Positions 35,187 through 47,310 of a DNA stretch of 64,000 nt are shown one piece after another. The first letter of the stretch is position 1, and each line of letters starts with the position of its first letter. The stretch is from Codonopsis lanceolata (Eukaryota > Streptophyta > Magnoliopsida > Asterales > Campanulaceae). The DNA lies in NCBI GenBank assembly GCA_013146195.2, contig CM028377.1:168061824-168125823 (forward strand), given 5' to 3'. The notes beneath the pieces are model-generated. The model was given only the letters and a program-made list of their open reading frames with translations, was not told the origin of the DNA and made no database searches. Position numbers and translations under genes: made by a program.

Positions 35187-36507
35187 GAAAACTATTATAA
35201 GGTTAAGTTCTATACAGAGTTGTCACGCTAACTGGTACGCAGCTCATTTAGCCACTAAGTATAGAACCTAATGTAATGAATGAACAAATACAAATCAAGA
35301 TACAATAAGAAACAACATTCATACATACAATAATTCAAAGATATACTAATACTTTTAATAACCTCATATAATATAACATTAAAAGTACACACTAAAACAA
35401 GATATGCGTTAAATGTGAAGTGAAATTAGTAAAATTATATATATATATGCACTCGTGCGTTGTACGGATTGTACATGTGTATAAAATTATATACTACATT
35501 AAAGTTGAATAATATGTAATAAATTTTTTTAATATGAACAAAATAAACAAAAAATAATAAACAGTAAAATTAAATATAGAAAATAATATAAATTTTGGAA
35601 TACTTTTTATATACAATAATTTTCGTTTAATATGTACGACTATTGCAACTATAAATATCACATAGTAACTCTAGACAAAGCTACATACAACTGATGATAA
35701 CCAAAAATATGTTTTCAACTTGAGTCTTATATTAGACAATGACTTACCATAGTTTTTATTCATAGACATTGCGTAAGACATAATCAACAAAAAATGTTTT
35801 ATCTGGAATTTGAAAGAAATTCTATGATCAAATAGCATCAGTGACATTCTTGGAATCAAAAGAGAACCAGCATAATTGCCCTTTGAAAAACTCAACCTTT
35901 TAAAACATAGTTTCTCAGCCTTATAACAATTAATCTCATGTCATTGCATAACTCAAGTGAATAGACTATGTTACGAAACAACATTATTTGAGTTCCAACA
36001 TTCAAATTTAACTCACAGTTTGAGATTTCAGAATATATAATTCAATTTAAATATTCATGAGTATGTATCGTTCAAATTTAACTCACAATTTGAGATTTCA
36101 GAATATGTATTGTTCATTGATGTGATGTAATTAAAAAATTGAATCTTAATTTTTATATGACTATTTAATTGAAACCACAAAAAAAAACATGTATCTCTTT
36201 CAACAACATAACTTACATATTACATTTCAATTTTCAATTACATAAAGAATTAACACAAAAAAAAGTCACTCTAACTTGAACATGACATAAAGTTCTCGAT
36301 ATTCTTACTATTTGTAATGAACTATCATAAAATGTATTTTTATTGTTTAGTTTATTGAGTTTTGTCTTCTTTTCAGTTGTGTAGTGTACATTCATATGAT
36401 ATTTATAAATTCTCAAGCATATATCAATTCATTTGCATATTGTTTGCTTCATATATTAAATAAGTTTCATATTGACACCGTGACATAAGCACGGATATAA
36501 AATCTAG
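35187..36507 (+). mobile_element. Probable non-autonomous Helitron (3' end well supported, 5' end tentative)
   Basis: The right end has the Helitron signature: hairpin CCGTG-ACATAAG-CACGG (36478-36494), 9 bases, then CTAG (36504-36507) followed by T. A candidate left end is A/TCTAGAAAACTATTATAAGG at 35187, which has the TC start and AT-rich pattern of plant Helitrons, but I cannot verify it. A second hairpin-like 'actcgtgcgttgtacgg' at 35452 resembles a decayed Helitron end facing left, so two overlapping elements are possible. No Rep/helicase coding sequence. Confidence 0.5.
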
Positions 36508-36574
36508 TGATAATTTAAACTAAGACGGACCTTAACTAAAAAAAACAAACAAAGTCAAACCCATGAATATTTTT

Positions 36575-39340
36575 TATGTGTTTTTTGTTTTAAATATTAT
36601 AGAACTGTATTTCAAGATCTATTAAAAACAGTCATAAGTATTTTTATTTACATATTTTTTATTTATAATAATACTAAGCTATTAAATATTATTGAAAAAA
36701 TACCATTTTTAAGAATTATTTTTATATATTGATTTTGTTTGTAATTAGTTATATACACATGGACTCTGTCTGACATATGAATAGCTTGCTTAGAAATTTG
36801 ATTTCTACTTTATTTTTGTTTAATATTTAATAGTTATATGGCTTTGGTATGTAATTAGTTATATGCCGTTTATATGTCATTTTCGAATTTAATTCTCCAC
36901 ATGAAAAAAGTAAACTCAATTGGAATAGTTTATGTCAACATCATTAAATGACATTTCTCAAATTCAATTTCAAAAAAAAATTGACATAAACAGAACATAA
37001 GTGATATACTAACATGTTTCGTCATAAAATCTTAAAAACTACACTTTTTAAAATTGGTAATTTTTACAAAATAATTCAAGTATTATGGTCCAATTTAAAA
37101 ATCATACGTAAAGAAAAAATAATTAAAATAGTATATAACCAAGGAAAATAAAATGTAGGAGATGGGTCAAGAAAAATGAACCAAAAATTCAAACGATCGA
37201 TGAATAGACATCGGAAAATTTGGTTTAAACCGTGCTATGGATAACTTTTGAACCGCGACCCAGTAAAAACTCATAAAACCATGTTATTTTAGTTAATATA
37301 TATAAACGAAAAGAAAACACATTTACCATAGTTTCACCATACATTGTAATTTTTTTACGTATGTTTTGCAGCGATGCCCAATCCCAATGTTACCACCTAA
37401 TTAAAGTCCGACAACAGAAGCTATGACCATCGACTTACTGGAAACTTGTTGGTATGTTCATATTTCCAAAAATATTTCAAAAACTCTGTTTAACTTCAAA
37501 ACTCGTTTATTAATTTTAATTCGTGATTTAGTTCAATTAACAAACAAATTCGATCTGAATATTGATTAATTTCATCATCAGTATTTTTTTATATCAGAAT
37601 TTTTTAACATGCATAACAATCAAAAAAATCTAAAATTATCGGGTTTCCATTTTTTTATATATGTAGCTAGCTGTCTCAAAAATCGGTCCTATCTCGATTT
37701 ATAGATTTTTTTTTACAATAATAACTTTGGTTATGATGAAATAGAGAAAAAATTGTCAAAGTTTGGTATTATTATTAATTGATTGTCTGTGAATTAGTTT
37801 GTACTTCAAAGTGTGTATATGATTTAGTTTCAAAATCGTTTTTTTATTTCATTTTTATTTTTCTTAGCCTGGATATCGATGCAAAGAAATTGACAAAAAA
37901 AACTTGGTTTTGTTATCTCTCATGTTTCTACTATGCATATTTTTTATTTGTTATCTCTCATGCCCATGAGTATTTTTTTTATTTGTTTTAAATAATATAG
38001 AACTGTATTTCAAGATCTATTAAAAACAATCGTAAGTATTTTTATTTACTTATTTTTTATTTATAATAATACAAAGATATTCAATATTTTTGAATAAATA
38101 CCATTTTTACGAATTATTTTTATATATTGATTTTGTTTGTAATTAATTATATACACATGAACTCTGTCTAATTTATGAATAGCTTGCCTAGAAAATTGAT
38201 TTCAACTTTATTTTTGTGTAATATTTAATAGTTATATGGCTATGGTGTGTAATTAGTTATATGCCATTTATATGTCATTTTTGAATTTAATTCTCCCAAT
38301 AAAAAAAATAAACTCAATTGGGATAGTTTATGTCAACATCATTTCTCAAATTCAATTTCAAAAAAAATTGACATAAACAAAACATAAGTGATATACTAAC
38401 ATGTTTTGTCATAAAACCTTAAAAACTACACTTTTCAAAATTGGTAATTTTTACAAAATAATTTATGTATCATGGTTCAATTTAAAAATCAGACATAAAG
38501 AAGAAATAATTAAAATAGTATATAACCAAGAAAAATAAAATGTAGGAGATGAGTCAAGGAAAATGAACCAAAAATCCAAACTATCGATGAATAGACATCG
38601 GAAAATTTGGTTTAAACCGTGCTATGGATAACTTTTGAACCGCGACCCGGTAAAAACTTATAAAACCACGTTGTTTTAATTGATGTATATAAACGAAAAG
38701 AAAACACTTTTACCCAAGTTTCACCACACATTACAAAAAATTTTTACGCATTTTTGCAGCGATGGCTAGTCCAATGTTACAACCTAAAGAAAGTCTGGCA
38801 ACGGAAACTATGACCACCGACTTACCGGAAACTTGTTGGTGTGTTCATGTTTCCAAAAATATTTCAAAAACTCTGTTTAACTTCAAAACTCGTTTATTAA
38901 TTTTAATTCGTGATTTAGTTCAATTAACAAACAAATTCAATCTGAATGTTGATTAATTTCATCATTAGTACTTTTTTTATATCTGAATTTTTTAACATGT
39001 ATAAGTAACTAAAAAATCAGAAATTATAGGGTTTTCATTTTTTTACATGTAGCTAGTTGTCTCAAAAAATTGGTCATATCTCGATTTATATATTTTTTTT
39101 ACAATAATAACTTTGGTTATGATGAAATAGAGAAAAAATTGTCAGATCTTGGTATTATTATTAATTGATTGTCTGTGAATTAGCTTGTACTTTAAAGCGT
39201 GTGTATATGATTTAGTTTCAAAATTGTTGTTTTATTCCATCTTTATTTTTTTTAGTTTGGATATTGATGCAAAAAAATTAACAAAAAAAACTTGGTTTTG
39301 TTATCTTTTATGTTTCTACTATGCATATTTTTCTTAAAAT
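36575..39340 (+). repeat. Large tandem duplication, about 1.39 kb unit, two copies
   Basis: The phrase 'aactgtatttcaagatct' is at 36603 and 38001 (offset 1398) and 'atgtttctactatgcat' is at 37922 and 39310 (offset 1388). Matching is visible along the whole unit with scattered substitutions and small indels. Each copy holds a 'ttttgcag' acceptor-like site followed by an ATG. In the right copy this opens a 64-residue frame (38762-38956) and in the left copy it is broken. I do not recognise that peptide and do not call it a gene. Confidence 0.85.
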
Positions 39341-39559
39341 ACTAAATAAGAATGTGAAGAGGTTTTGAAATCATTTATCCAATCAACCATAATAATGACA
39401 TTTTATATTTTCAATTTTTAATGCAAAAAGTGGCTTATGTATAAATTAGAAGTGTTTCTAAATTTGAAAAGTTACTTTTGACGAAAACTTTCCAAAACAT
39501 GCTCCTCTCATTTTATATATGTATAGATATACATACACACACACACACACTTATTTTAG

Positions 39560-40260
39560 GATAAGAAAATTTTTAAAATTAAAAAAAATGATGCTTTTAG
39601 TAGTCTATTAGTAGTAAAATAACATTTTTATGCTTTAATTTTTTAAAATTGAATCTTTAAATGAAACATCTCAAAATAGAATAGTTGTATATTTGCCTAG
39701 AACGGAGGGAGTATATAGTTAATTATAAAAATTACTAACATTTTTTAGATTACTAATATAGTAATATATTTGTCTACATTAAGATTAGTAATTGATAATG
39801 GGAGAGGGATGAAAAAATATGTGGGTAAACTGTCGTAAACACAAAATAATAATCATTTCGTTTAGGGTAAAGAGTTTCAGTTCATAGGTTAATTTTTTTA
39901 AGAAAATGATACTTTTAATAGTTTATTAATAATAAAATTATATTTTTATACCTTAATATTTAAAAGTTGACTCTTTATGCGAAACAAGTTAAAATGGAAT
40001 AATAGACTCTTTATTCGGAACAAATAGAGTTTGCTCCCTCCGTTTCTAAATTATTGTTCACTTTGACCCAATACACTATTTAAGAAAAAGTAATTGACTA
40101 CATTATAAATATTGCTGAAATGTGTGATTTTTTTAATGCTCTTAAGTAAGTGGCTATAATTTAAATAGATTTTAAAAATTAAGGATAAATAATAAAAATA
40201 TTTTCATTAAAAAAAAGTTTTGAAAGAAATTAATTAGTTTAGAAAGGACGATAATTTGTT
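39560..40260. repeat. Stowaway-type MITE fragments
   Basis: 'gaacggagggagta' at 39701-39714 is the classic right terminus (CTCCCTCCGT inverted) with a TA target. 'ctccctccgtttctaaatta' at 40034 is a left terminus. 39940-40030 shares 'aaatggaataatagactct'-type sequence with 39670-39700. No complete pair of ends could be matched, so these are fragments of one family. Confidence 0.6.
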
Positions 40261-40829
40261 TTCCAATATACAACATTACAACTGGATGACTGGTCCCTTG
40301 TTGTTGTTGGCTTATTTGTCGTATGTATTGACAAAGATGCGCCTAAACACACCAGATAAATCCACTTTATAATGTACAGTAACAGTCTAACAGACAGATA
40401 AAAGATGTGATTGGGCCATCAAAGGCATAATGGATTAACCTGAAAAGCCTATAAAAGTCCCCTATCGCATCGGATAGCCTAGGATCTGCTTCATTTTTGT
40501 TTATAATCTCCTTTCTTTGTGCTCTACTACTAAATGACATGTGAAGTTCTTTTTCAACTTCTTTTCCGAGATCCATAAAAGTTGTTGAAAATTGAAATTA
40601 AGTTATTGAATTGCTTAACAAAAAAATACTCTTTACTAACCTATTGAATTATATCGTTAAAACAATTTTTATTTTTATTTTTGTCAAAATGCTAACTACT
40701 ACTCCCTCCTCCGTTCCTAAACTATTGTTCTATTTTACTTTCTTTTGTCTAACAAAATATTTTTTGTAAATTTGATTTTTTTATTTCTTTTAAAAATCAT
40801 AAAACACGTAATATGTAATATCTTAAGAG

Positions 40830-41485
40830 TCCGTTTAGATGCATTGATTTTGAATTCAATAAATATTCAAATTCTATAGAATTTAAATAACTTAGAATTT
40901 GTTTTCAAAATTAATCATAGTATTTTCATTGTTTGGATAATACGTAGAATTAAATCGTCATTCTACATTATACTTAAAATAAGAGTTTAATAATTTGTCA
41001 AGTATCTAGTTTAGTTTATTGATATATAGTTGTTAGTTATTACGAAATATTATAAATGACAAGGGTTCAAACCTTGCTAACAACAAAAGTTTAAAAAATT
41101 TACATTTTAAAAAATAAATAGCATATAGTGATAGGTGGCAATCGGTGGAGGTATTTGGAGGTGGTGGTTTTCGGAGGCGGCAGAAGTGGCAGGGGTTGAC
41201 TGGAGGCAGCGACAGCGGTCAGAGTGGGCGGGGGTGGCCGGAGGTGTTGTTGGCGGCGGGAGGTGACACAAGTGGTGGTGGTTGAAAGTTGTTTTGGTGG
41301 TGGTAAAAAAAAGTGATTTGTTATTATTTAATAATTAATCAAATTTTAGAATTTAAATTATTATGATTAGGATGGAATTAGTTTTATGAAATTGAATGAT
41401 TTAGAATTCCAACACAATTCAAATTCTAAATTTTAGTTATGTTCCCAAACAATAGAATTGGTTTTGGAGGCCCAATTCTAATTAC
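40830..41485. repeat. Putative inverted-repeat element with a GGT/GGC-rich core
   Basis: The left part ('gtttagatgcattgattttg', many AATTC words) and the right part ('gttcccaaacaatagaattg') are AT-rich with loosely complementary words. Between them, 41140-41310 is strikingly G-rich (GGTGG, GGCGG, GGAGG units) in a region that is otherwise near 75% AT. A 'tccgtttagat...tcccaaacaa' end pattern is seen in several plant MITE groups. The class cannot be assigned. Confidence 0.35.
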
Positions 41486-42058
41486 ACGTCTTATGATTTT
41501 GGATATATATATATGTCAAATTAGCATTTGAAAAATATTCAGTTTAACCAAAATATATATATCAAACAAGATAATACTTTTGAGAAGGTAGGAGTATTAC
41601 TTAGTAAGGTACAAGCTTGCAAATTGCATTTGTTTTAACAAAGTTAAAATTGTAACAATTGTTGAGCAAGAGAACACAAGGAACATAAAATTGTAACACT
41701 TGTAGAAGGATTTCAATTTCGAGTTCATCATCAATATAGAGTTCTATTAACCCCCTACGCATATTTAATTTGATTTATCTTGTAATTAATACTATATGTT
41801 TTGTTTATATAATTATGAACTAAATTCATAAAACTACAACCAAGAGCAGCCAATTCATGGATAAGTAACTTATGGTTCAACTATAATGTGATACTTACAA
41901 CAAGATAATGTGGGCATGACTTGTTGTGGTTTGAAAGATTAATTTGTCCATAAAAACTTAGATAAGACGGTATTATACATATTTTTTGTAACATGAATCA
42001 TCTTTATTCGACCCTCCGTATGTTGATGGATTGGGTTGTGAGAGAGTGAGGCTCCGTC

Positions 42059-42078
42059 TTACGAATTAAAATTCGTAA
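42059..42078. repeat. Perfect 20 bp palindrome in a dispersed repeat
   Basis: TTACGAATTAAAATTCGTAA. The flanks 'gtgagagagtgag...gtctt' and 'ccgtctt...acttactcc' resemble 52600-52655 ('gtgagtgaag...gtaagacg...gacttactc'). The word 'cgtaagaccgtcttac' recurs at 56939. It is probably a small dispersed element, class unknown. Confidence 0.4.
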
Positions 42079-43139
42079 AACCGTCTTAAAACTTACTCCA
42101 ACATGTGAGCTTTGGAGTGCTATGATACAGTAAAGAAAATATTCAAACAAATATCTAAGATTGGGCATTGCTTCGTCATAGTTGGCGTTATTGATAATTG
42201 AGCCATTTAGGGGCATGTTTGGCGATGGAGAACTTGTTTTGTTATTGTTGATACATGATGTTGTACGGATCAAATGGTGCATCGAGGTGGAGATTTGTTG
42301 AGGTTTAGTAAATAGTAACACATATTTGATGGTTCATTTGGATACGTGAAGCAAACATGCAGAAAATTAAATTCTAGATGGAAGAGTCACACTGTACCGC
42401 TTGTTGTGTCTTGTATGAGCCATTCTACTCGCAATGACTTGAAGTCGTATGTTGGGTTTCCTTTCTTGATTTGGACCCCGACATGGCTTATATAGAACCG
42501 TCACCGATAATGCTTGAGTCACTCAAAATGTACACTAAAAAATGGGTATTCAATGAGTTGGATCACTCTGATTGATCATAGTGTTATGACCCACAAAATA
42601 TACAACCAATTAAGATGTGCTAAGTCATTGAATGTTCATTTTTTGGTGCACATTTTGGGAATCAAATCTTCTGTACCACATGTGTGTCACTTTCATTTCA
42701 ACAATTGTATCTCAATTATTGCATCTCAACCAAAAATTAAAATAAAAAGTAACACATAATTTGTGAAATAGAAGATTTGATTCTCACATTTTGAATAACC
42801 CTTTTTTTTTTTTTTTTTTGAATAACCCTAACCTTGCTCATAGATGGTAAAACCCAAGGCTCATAGACGCGTGTTGTGAACCTAGAAAGTGTGCTTTCTC
42901 TTAGAATTACTAGTTTGTGAGATTGAGTGATTGATTATCACTTTGGTGTTTTCCTTGTTATCTTACTCATAGTTTAGTGGATTACTTCTTTATTGCCCTT
43001 AATTTTTTATCCTCCTGCCATGAGAGATTTTTTCACGTAAATTATTGTGTTTTATTTTGTTATTGTTCTAGTATCTATTCTCTCTATTTTTATAGACATT
43101 TTTTATTGACGTAAAATAACAATTAGCAGCCCTTCATTA

Positions 43140-43350
43140 CCAATGAGCTTTAGTTGAACTGGTATTGTATATTTCTACTAACGAAAAGGTTGAGTATTTA
43201 AGTCTCACTAGAAACACCCTGAACTTTACAACTCTCAGTAGCGAGGTTAGATATTCAAGTCTTTTTAGAGGCGTCGAGGTACCCTCGTACTTAACTACTC
43301 TTATCCGAAAGGTCAGGTGTTCAAAGTCTCACCAAAGGTACCATTTATTA
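43140..43350 (+). mobile_element. tRNA-related SINE-like element with three B-box-like modules
   Basis: An A-box-like TAGTTGAACTGG (43151-43162) is followed at about 26 bases by 'aaaaggttgagtatttaagtc' (43185). Related modules follow at 43243 ('gaggttagatattcaagtct') and 43308 ('aaaggtcaggtgttcaaagt'). It ends near an A-rich stretch at 43350-43370. The same triple structure is found on the minus strand at 58551-58800. Confidence 0.5.
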
Positions 43351-43604
43351 AAATAATAAAAAATTAAGGATTAAGGTACGATTTATGTTCTCTCCAACCT
43401 TTTTTTAAAAATAGAAAAAAAGCAGCCCTTCATTACTGTTAAAATATGTCTCACGTTCAAAGACAAATGGGAGAAGCTGGTCCAATAAGTTAATTCTAAT
43501 TGTAATATGATTTCCTTATTGACATGTATTAGGAGTCTAAATCTCAAATAGATTAGGTATTTCCTAAGGCCTATATATATGTAGGAGTGTTGAGACTTCA
43601 AATT

Positions 43605-44505
43605 AAGGGTGTAAATCGGAACTATCGAACCACGAAACTGAACCAAATCAAACCAAATCGGTCAGTTTAGTTCGATTTTGATCGAAGACGGATCGGTTTT
43701 GGAAAACCGTTCGGTTCGGTTCACGGTTTTTGGTATCGAATCAAACCAAATAAACCTATATATTTTTATTTATCTATTATATTATTATATAATGTATATT
43801 ATATACTCCCTCCGTCCCTAAATTATCGTCCTCCTTTCCTTTTTCGTCCGTCCCAAAATAATTGTCCACTTTGAAACTTACCTTTTTAAAACATCATTTT
43901 TACCACTTTACCCTTACTTTTTCACTCTACTTTAATTATGGGCCACATATACATGGACATTAATGGAAACTACACATTAAACCAATATAAATAATCAAGT
44001 CAATTACTTTTTCTTAAACTGTGCGCCGGGTCAAGCAGGACAATTATTTAGGGACGGAAGGAGTATCATTTATTAACTATTCAAAACTTTTAGATCATCT
44101 TAATTTAGTCATTATATATATATATATATACTAAACCAAACAAAATTTTGATTGTTGGAGGACTATTATGTATTCCAATTTTTTATTTTTGTTTTGGAAC
44201 TTGTATTGTAATATTTATGGTAATTTTATTTTACTAGGTTATTATAAATTTTGATCTTAATTCCAGATTAAATCTTATTTTTATTATTTTTATTCTTATT
44301 CAAGTTGTTTAAAAGCAATTTATATAAACCACAAATTCGAACCAAACAAACTGAACCGAGTGGTTCGGTTCGGTCCCAATCCTTCCTTGGTTCGGTTCGA
44401 TTCCGATCCTTCTTCGGTTTAGTTTGAAATTTTTGAAACGGATAGCAGGCGGTTCGGTTCGTGATTTTGGACTATACAAAACCAAACTGAACTACTTATA
44501 CCCTT
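43605..44505. mobile_element. Inverted-repeat DNA element, interrupted by a nested Stowaway MITE
   Basis: The ends are AAGGGTGTAAAT and, inverted, CTTATACCCTT. Subterminal regions on both sides are dense in GGTTCGGTT / AACCGAACC words (43650-43740 and 44340-44470). The flanks share TTCAAAT (TTCAAATT before, ATTTCAAATA after), a possible target duplication. No transposase frame. It is interrupted at 43806-44063. Confidence 0.55.
43806..44063. mobile_element. Complete Stowaway (Tc1/mariner-type) MITE, 258 bp
   Basis: The terminal inverted repeats are CTCCCTCCGTCCCTAAATTA on the left and, inverted, TAATTATTTAGGGACGGAAGGAG-type sequence on the right (ends 44063). TA duplications lie on both sides (43804-43805, 44064-44065). 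The length, ends and target are diagnostic of Stowaway MITEs. Confidence 0.9.
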
Positions 44506-45934
44506 ATTTCAAATATAGTGAAAAGCTGAGAAGGTGAGACTTAAATAGTGAAAGATGGATGACAGATACAATTGGTAGTCGAGGGTATCCAGCTCCTGGT
44601 GGTGTAAAACAAAATAATGCGTAACTATTTTAGGCTGTGGGAGGTATAATATTTTGTGGAATAATGTCAATCTTTGTAATCATTTCCCGAGATAGGATGA
44701 GTACATTATAAACTCTCTATTGTAATATCATCATTATTTATAGTGAAGTTGTTGCATGTCTTAGAATTGATTAAACCACGTAAAAAAAATTGTTCCCCTT
44801 TGTTTATTCCGTTATATTTGTTATATCTTGTCATTATTAGTGTAAATAATTGGTAATATTATTTTAAATTGATTCGCTCCGACTTTGAAAAGAGAAACTT
44901 GGAATTTTTAATCAAATAATATCCGTAATTGTTTTTATGAAAATAACACATTATTATTTTAAACAATAGTATGTAAATTTTTGGAAATAAGAAATTGAAA
45001 AAGAATAACTATTATGGATCGGCTGTAATGTAATTAAAGAATTCTCAATCATTTAGAACATAACTAGTTTTAACAATTGGTAGTAAAATAAAAATTAAAA
45101 AAAAAAATAGATGTCATTCCCGTTGCACTATAGAGGCAGATGCACGTAAATCTTTTTGTAGGGATGGAATGATTTGGGGGTAGAAAGAAATGGACATCAA
45201 GGGGAAGTTTTTGGAATTAAAGGGTTGCACGGACTAGCTTTTATTCCAAGCTTAAGTCATTCCATGCCCATGCACTGTCACCAATGCCCACGCCTCTCTT
45301 CTTCCTCCCTCCTTTTAGAAACCTCATCATTTCCTTTTTCCCTCCACTTATTTATTTATTTATTTTTTCATTTTTTTATTATGCATTCGTATCGTAACAA
45401 TCTTAACGCAATTACCCCCCTCTCCCCTCCCCACCCCACCCATGAAGAAAGAACATCAATCACTTTTCTTTTTTACGTTTTATTTTTTTTTCTTTTTTGT
45501 CCCAATATAATGATTGGAAAAATACATGTTTATATAAAGACATATAGCTTTTTTGGGGATCAGTTGTTTTTTTGTGAAATTGATTTTTGTTTTCACCATC
45601 ATAAGGGTGGTGGAACATCATTACCTATTTATTTGTTACCCATACATGAATACATTTTTTTTTAATTAACTCTGGTAAGCCAAGCCCTTTTGATCTTCAA
45701 AGGAATATCATCGAACCATATTGAGGCTGATGGTCGCTTAAAGAAATTTGTATCCGGTGATAATCATATACGAGAGACTTCGTTAAATGCATCGCTTAAC
45801 ACATGGGCAAGTGGTCAAGCCACTATGCCAAGTCATTGCAAACCATCTTAATTTGTCATGTCAAACTAATTACAGATTTTTTTTAAAAAAAATACAATCT
45901 CTTGTAAAATGACCGTATGTGCGGATAAGATGCC

Positions 45935-45938
<4 letters not shown>

Positions 45939-46003
<65 letters not shown>
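45939..46003. repeat. (TA)n microsatellite
   Basis: An uninterrupted TA repeat of 65 bases. Confidence 0.95.
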
Positions 46004-46006
<3 letters not shown>

Positions 46007-47261
46007 TTTTCAATAAATGTCTTGATATATCGTGTCACGTTGACCTTTTTTTTTTTTTTTGTTATTTGAAAAAAGAAATGCCATGTTGACCCTAATTGAA
46101 TTTATTGATCTTTAAAAACAATTGTAAAAGTGAATTTTCAACTACATTTGTTAACAAAAACTGATAAAACATTTAGTTGTCTTTTTGACACGTCTTTGGC
46201 TAAGGTGAAGTTTAAGAACCAATTATATGTCATAAAAGTATGGACTTGGATATTTTTCTTTAATTATTGAATTCTTAAATATTTGAACGTCTACAAAAGT
46301 TATTCGGACATACTCCATTGTGTCACCCAAAAAGTTCATATTTGAAAAATTCATTATTATTCTATTTTTTCAATATTTTATTTAAAAAGTCTATTTTCAA
46401 AAATTATGTAAAAATATCAATTATCTTTCATCTTTACCATACCCTTATGTTGTAAGAATATTGATTGTGTTTAAATATTTAAATTTGTAATTGTGACCAA
46501 CTCAAATAACATTACTATATCCCTAAATTAATAAAATTTTCAACTGTAGACTTTTTACATGGAATGGAAGGAGTAAAGAAGTTGGTTATAATTACAATAT
46601 GTTTGAATGTAATCAATATTTTAATATGAAATATGTAGGATAAATTTGAAATGTTATAAAGATTATAAACATAATTTTTAAAATTATTTTTAAAAAATGA
46701 AACATATCAAAATAATGTTGCGGACCGAGTATAATATAATGGTTTTTTACTAGTTTTGTAGTAGCTTTTTTTTTTAACATTTTTTTGAAACTTTTTTTTT
46801 ATTTTCCTCATAAACGTAGGAAAGGATCGACCTCACACTAAGGCCACCACCTGACCACTTTAAAACTTTTTTTTATCATCATTTGAACCAATTTTGTAGT
46901 AGCTAATACTACCATAAAGCTCAAAAAACCAAAAATATTTTGTCACGAAAACTGAATTTGGTCCACACTTAATAAAAAAACATCAGGCATGGTCAGGGTT
47001 TGACATATATAGCTGGCCATTCAATTTCCCCTTTGCTCTACTAGTTTCCAGTTAGAATATAGTTGGTTGACCCCCACCCCCCTCCCACCCATTGTTTCTC
47101 TCTTAATTCCCTTTACATCTGCCATTGCTACTCAAACACATATACACATCTTAGAGATCTAGAGAGAGAGAAAGAGATTTCTTTTTCTTATGGGGGTGGA
47201 AATCAGCTTTTCAGGAAAAGGTCGCAACTAAGACCAGCCATTGTTCTTCACTTTCTTTATG

Positions 47262-47265
<4 letters not shown>

Positions 47266-47307
<42 letters not shown>
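47266..47307. repeat. (AT)n microsatellite
   Basis: About 42 bases of AT repeat. The Tyr-Ile runs in frames here are its translation. Confidence 0.9.

Positions 47308-47310
<3 letters not shown>

Noticed and set aside
38762..38956. 64-residue frame in the right copy of the tandem duplication
   Set aside because: The left copy is broken, there is no recognised domain and no promoter, so it is kept only as a note within the duplication.
45174..45665. 163-residue frame in the intergenic region
   Set aside because: Low-complexity Phe/His/Pro content, no domain, no gene-like context.
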